DNA from: Lachnospiraceae bacterium
Lineage (GTDB): Bacteria > Bacillota > Clostridia > Lachnospirales > Lachnospiraceae
Assembly: GCA_022768745.1 (NCBI GenBank)
Contig: JALELK010000115.1
Span: 1 to 64,000 of the forward strand
Length of the DNA: 64,000 nt
Reading direction: 5' to 3'
The stretch's first letter is position 1. Each line of letters begins with the position of its first letter. The position numbers and the translations under genes were made by a program. The notes under the pieces were generated by a model. That model made no database searches. It had not been told where the DNA came from and saw nothing but the letters and a program-made list of their open reading frames with translations. This document shows, one piece after another, positions 60,978 through 64,000 of the stretch.

Positions 60978-62252
60978 ATGGTTAAAGCTGTCGTAGGCGC
61001 CAACTGGGGTGACGAAGGAAAAGGAAAGATTACGGATATGCTGGCAAAGAACGCGGACATTATTGTTCGTTTTCAGGGAGGAGCAAATGCCGGACATACC
61101 ATTGTAAATAATTATGGTAAGTTTGCGTTACATTCACTTCCATCAGGAGTGTTTTATGATCACACTACCAGTATCATCGGTAATGGAGTTGCGTTAAATA
61201 TTCCTATTTTATTTGATGAAATTAAGTCCATTACAGACAAGGGAGTTCCTACACCAAAGATTTTGGTGTCTGATAGAGCTCAGATTGTAATGCCATATCA
61301 TATTTTGTTTGACCAGTATGAGGAAGAGCGTTTGGGAAAGGCATCTTTTGGTTCGACCAAATCAGGAATCGCTCCATTTTATTCAGACAAATATGCAAAA
61401 ATCGGATATCAGGTCAGCGAGCTTTTTGATGATGAGTTGTTGAAGGAAAAGGTAGTTCGTACCTGTGAGACAAAAAATGTCTTATTGGAGCATTTGTATC
61501 ATAAACCACTGCTTGATCCGGACGAGCTTTTAGAGACTTTACATACATACAGAGATATGGTTGCACCATATGTTTGTGATGTATCTGCTTATTTGTGGCA
61601 GGCAATGAAGGATAACAAGACCATTCTCTTGGAAGGACAGCTTGGAACACTTAAAGATCCTGACCATGGAATTTATCCTATGGTTACTTCATCTTCCACA
61701 TTGGCATCTTATGGTGCGATTGGTGCAGGTATTCCGGCGAGAGCCATTGAACAGGTTATCACCGTTGTAAAAGCATATTCTTCTGCTGTAGGTGCAGGTG
61801 CCTTTGTAAGTGAGATATTCGGAGACGAAGCAGATGAGTTACGTCGTCGCGGTGGTGATGGTGGTGAATTTGGAGCCACAACCGGTCGCCCTCGTAGAAT
61901 GGGATGGTTCGACTGTGTTGCCAGCAAGTATGGATGCCGTCTTCAGGGAACCACAGATGTTGCATTTACTGTTTTGGATGTTTTGGGGTATCTGGATGAA
62001 ATTCCTGTTTGCGTTGGTTATGAAATCGATGGTGAAGTTACTACAGATTTCCCTGTTACCAGCAAGTTGGAAAAGGCAAAACCGGTATTCAAGAAACTTC
62101 CGGGATGGAAGTGTGATATCCGCGGAATCAAGAAATACGAAGATCTTCCTGAGAATTGTAGAAATTACATTGAATTTGTGGAAAAAGAGATTGGATTCCC
62201 AATTACAATGGTTTCTAACGGACCGGGTCGTGAAGATATTATTTATCGTTAA
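60978..62252 (+). CDS. purA: Adenylosuccinate synthetase
   Basis: VVGANWGDEGKGKITDMLA, GGANAGHTI, GGEFGATTGRPRRMGWFD. Confidence 0.97.
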   Translation: MVKAVVGANWGDEGKGKITDMLAKNADIIVRFQGGANAGHTIVNNYGKFALHSLPSGVFYDHTTSIIGNGVALNIPILFDEIKSITDKGVPTPKILVSDRAQIVMPYHILFDQYEEERLGKASFGSTKSGIAPFYSDKYAKIGYQVSELFDDELLKEKVVRTCETKNVLLEHLYHKPLLDPDELLETLHTYRDMVAPYVCDVSAYLWQAMKDNKTILLEGQLGTLKDPDHGIYPMVTSSSTLASYGAIGAGIPARAIEQVITVVKAYSSAVGAGAFVSEIFGDEADELRRRGGDGGEFGATTGRPRRMGWFDCVASKYGCRLQGTTDVAFTVLDVLGYLDEIPVCVGYEIDGEVTTDFPVTSKLEKAKPVFKKLPGWKCDIRGIKKYEDLPENCRNYIEFVEKEIGFPITMVSNGPGREDIIYR

Positions 62253-62274
62253 TCAGCAAATGTTAACACTAAAG

Positions 62275-62299
62275 AAGAAGGTCCTGTGGACCTTCTTTT
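62275..62299 (+). terminator. Intrinsic terminator after purA
   Basis: AAGAAGGTCC-tgt-GGACCTTCTTTT. Confidence 0.8.
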
Positions 62300-62406
62300 C
62301 TTGTGTGTAAGTTTTTCACAAAACAGACACAATTTATACATAGAAGAGGCATAGTTTTTTCGTAGACTAAGTTTTGGAAAATTCTGTATGAAACGGGAGG
62401 ACAGAA

Positions 62407-63126
62407 ATGATAGAAATCAAAAACCTCGTAAAACAATATGGGGATATCAGGGCTGTGGATGATTTGACCATGACCATTGAACCAGGCAAAATTTATGGCT
62501 TGCTGGGAAAGAATGGAGCGGGAAAATCCACTACTATGAATATTGTCACCGGTTATATTTCTGCATCAAGCGGAAGTGTTTCGGTGTGTGGTCATGATAT
62601 TTTTAAAGAAGCGAATGCGGCAAAGAAAAACATCGGATATTTACCGGAAATTCCGCCTTTGTATGGTGAGATGACCGTGTATGAATACCTGATGTTTTGC
62701 GCTGAATTAAAGGGTATTAAAAAGGCAGACAGAACCGGTATGGTTGATGAGGTGATGGAAAAGACCAAAATCGACGACGTGGAAGACCGCCTGATACGCA
62801 ACTTGTCAAAGGGATATAAGCAGCGAGTGGGATTGGCCCAGGCAATTATAGGTTATCCACCGATTATTATCTTGGATGAACCAACGGTGGGATTAGATCC
62901 GGTACAGATGATTGAAATCAGAGAGCTGATTAAGGAATTGGGAAAGGAGCACACTGTCATTTTAAGTTCCCACATTTTGTCTGAGATTAGCGCCGTGTGC
63001 GATTATGTATATATTATTTCAAAGGGAAAACTGGTTTACCACGACTCAATGGAGCATATTCAGGAAGAGGAAGAATCTTTAGAGAATTTGTTTGTGAAAT
63101 TAACCAGTGAGGAGGAAGAAGAATAA
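62407..63126 (+). CDS. ABC transporter ATP-binding protein (GldA/CcmA-like)
   Basis: GLLGKNGAGKSTTMNIV, NLSKGYKQRVGLAQAI, IILDEPTVGLDP. Confidence 0.93.
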   Translation: MIEIKNLVKQYGDIRAVDDLTMTIEPGKIYGLLGKNGAGKSTTMNIVTGYISASSGSVSVCGHDIFKEANAAKKNIGYLPEIPPLYGEMTVYEYLMFCAELKGIKKADRTGMVDEVMEKTKIDDVEDRLIRNLSKGYKQRVGLAQAIIGYPPIIILDEPTVGLDPVQMIEIRELIKELGKEHTVILSSHILSEISAVCDYVYIISKGKLVYHDSMEHIQEEEESLENLFVKLTSEEEEE

Positions 63127-64000
63127 TGCTTGCTATATTTAAACGTGAATTTAAATCTCTATTCCAGAATGTAATTGGTTGGCTGTTTTTAGGGGTGACG
63201 CTGGCATTATATGGATTATATTTCTTTGTATATAATCTCTCCTACGGACATCCCTACGTGTCCTATTCCTTATCCGCCATTTCATTTATTTTTATGATTA
63301 CGGTGCCGATACTTACCATGCGTATTTTAGCAGAGGAAAAAAGGGGAAAGACTGACCAGCTTTTGCTCACTTCCCCGGTGTCATTATGGAAGGTGATTTT
63401 AGGTAAATATCTTGCCTTGGCTGCCGCGTATAGTATCTGTATTTTGATTATTTGTATCTCACCTATCGTTCTACGATTTTTTGGAGATGTGCCCCTTCTT
63501 GAGACCTATGTGTCAATTTTGGGGTTCTGGTTATACGGACTTAGCTGTATTGCCATAGGAACTTTTGCATCATCCTTGACAGAGAGTCAGGTGGTGTCAG
63601 CGGTCATCTCTTTTGTGTTTATTTTTGTGGGATATATGATGTCGTCTCTGACAAGTATCGGAAGCTGGTCTGAGACTGTGGTAGCAAAAATTTTGTCCTG
63701 CTACGATTTGTATGGACCTCTTCAGAATTTTATGAGTGGAACATTGCCCTTAGGTGACATCTTATATTACCTTTCTGTTATCTTTTTGGCGTTGTTTTTT
63801 GCCTATGAAGTGATGCAAAAGAGAAGATGGTCGGTAAGTAAAAAAATGATTTCCACCTCTGTGTTTAGTGTGGGAACTATTGTTTTATGTGTGGCAGTGG
63901 TGATTGCAGGAAATTTTGGAGTCAGCAAAATTCCTAAGAAGTATACCGAGTTTGATGTGACGTCCAAGAAGATTTATTCCATTACGAATGATACCAAAAA
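63126..64000 (+). CDS. ABC-2 type permease (GldF-like), truncated by window end
   Basis: ATG overlapping the upstream stop; MLAIFKREFKSLFQNVIGWLFLGVTLALYGLYFF...; multiple TMs, open to end of window. Confidence 0.85.
   Translation, partial: MLAIFKREFKSLFQNVIGWLFLGVTLALYGLYFFVYNLSYGHPYVSYSLSAISFIFMITVPILTMRILAEEKRGKTDQLLLTSPVSLWKVILGKYLALAAAYSICILIICISPIVLRFFGDVPLLETYVSILGFWLYGLSCIAIGTFASSLTESQVVSAVISFVFIFVGYMMSSLTSIGSWSETVVAKILSCYDLYGPLQNFMSGTLPLGDILYYLSVIFLALFFAYEVMQKRRWSVSKKMISTSVFSVGTIVLCVAVVIAGNFGVSKIPKKYTEFDVTSKKIYSITNDTK

Noticed and set aside
61810-62310. 166-aa plus-strand ORF overlapping the end of purA
   Set aside because: Alternative frame within confidently identified purA; extends only into the terminator

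Overview
The window looks like a contiguous, gene-dense core segment of a low-to-mid GC Firmicute genome, probably Lachnospiraceae/Clostridia judging from protein flavour and gene order. Most genes are on the + strand. I see no rRNA, tRNA, CRISPR array, transposase or prophage. Recognisable blocks are: chemotaxis/two-component genes (MCP C-terminus, large hybrid kinase, RR/HK pair, CheV); hisHF-ung; a split purine pair (PurO-type IMP cyclohydrolase + AICAR transformylase); ackA-yceD-rpmF-plsX-acpP-rnc-smc-ftsY; ylxM-ffh-rpsP-khpA-rimM-trmD-rplS; lepB-like/rbgA/lepB/rnhB/ylqG-like/ylqH-like/yraN; der-plsY; nrdDG-dut-PRTase; a gyrBA/parEC-type topoisomerase pair; a folate cluster (folC-folE-HD-folP-folBK); CIRCE-groESL; purA; and an ABC exporter cut by the window end. 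I did not find a clear-cut new multi-gene defence-type or mobile system. The most interesting signals are family members whose catalytic motifs are altered in the translated sequence: a hybrid histidine kinase with Gln at the phospho-acceptor His position, a signal-peptidase paralogue with Ala at the nucleophile Ser, and an OPRT-like protein with the acidic PRPP-loop residues replaced. Also notable are an orphan FliD-like protein, a FliK-like/FlhB-C-like pair inside a housekeeping operon, an HD hydrolase inside the folate operon (candidate for the missing pathway phosphatase), and an NrdR-type operator in the nrdD promoter. All family calls are from reading the translations; no database search was run.
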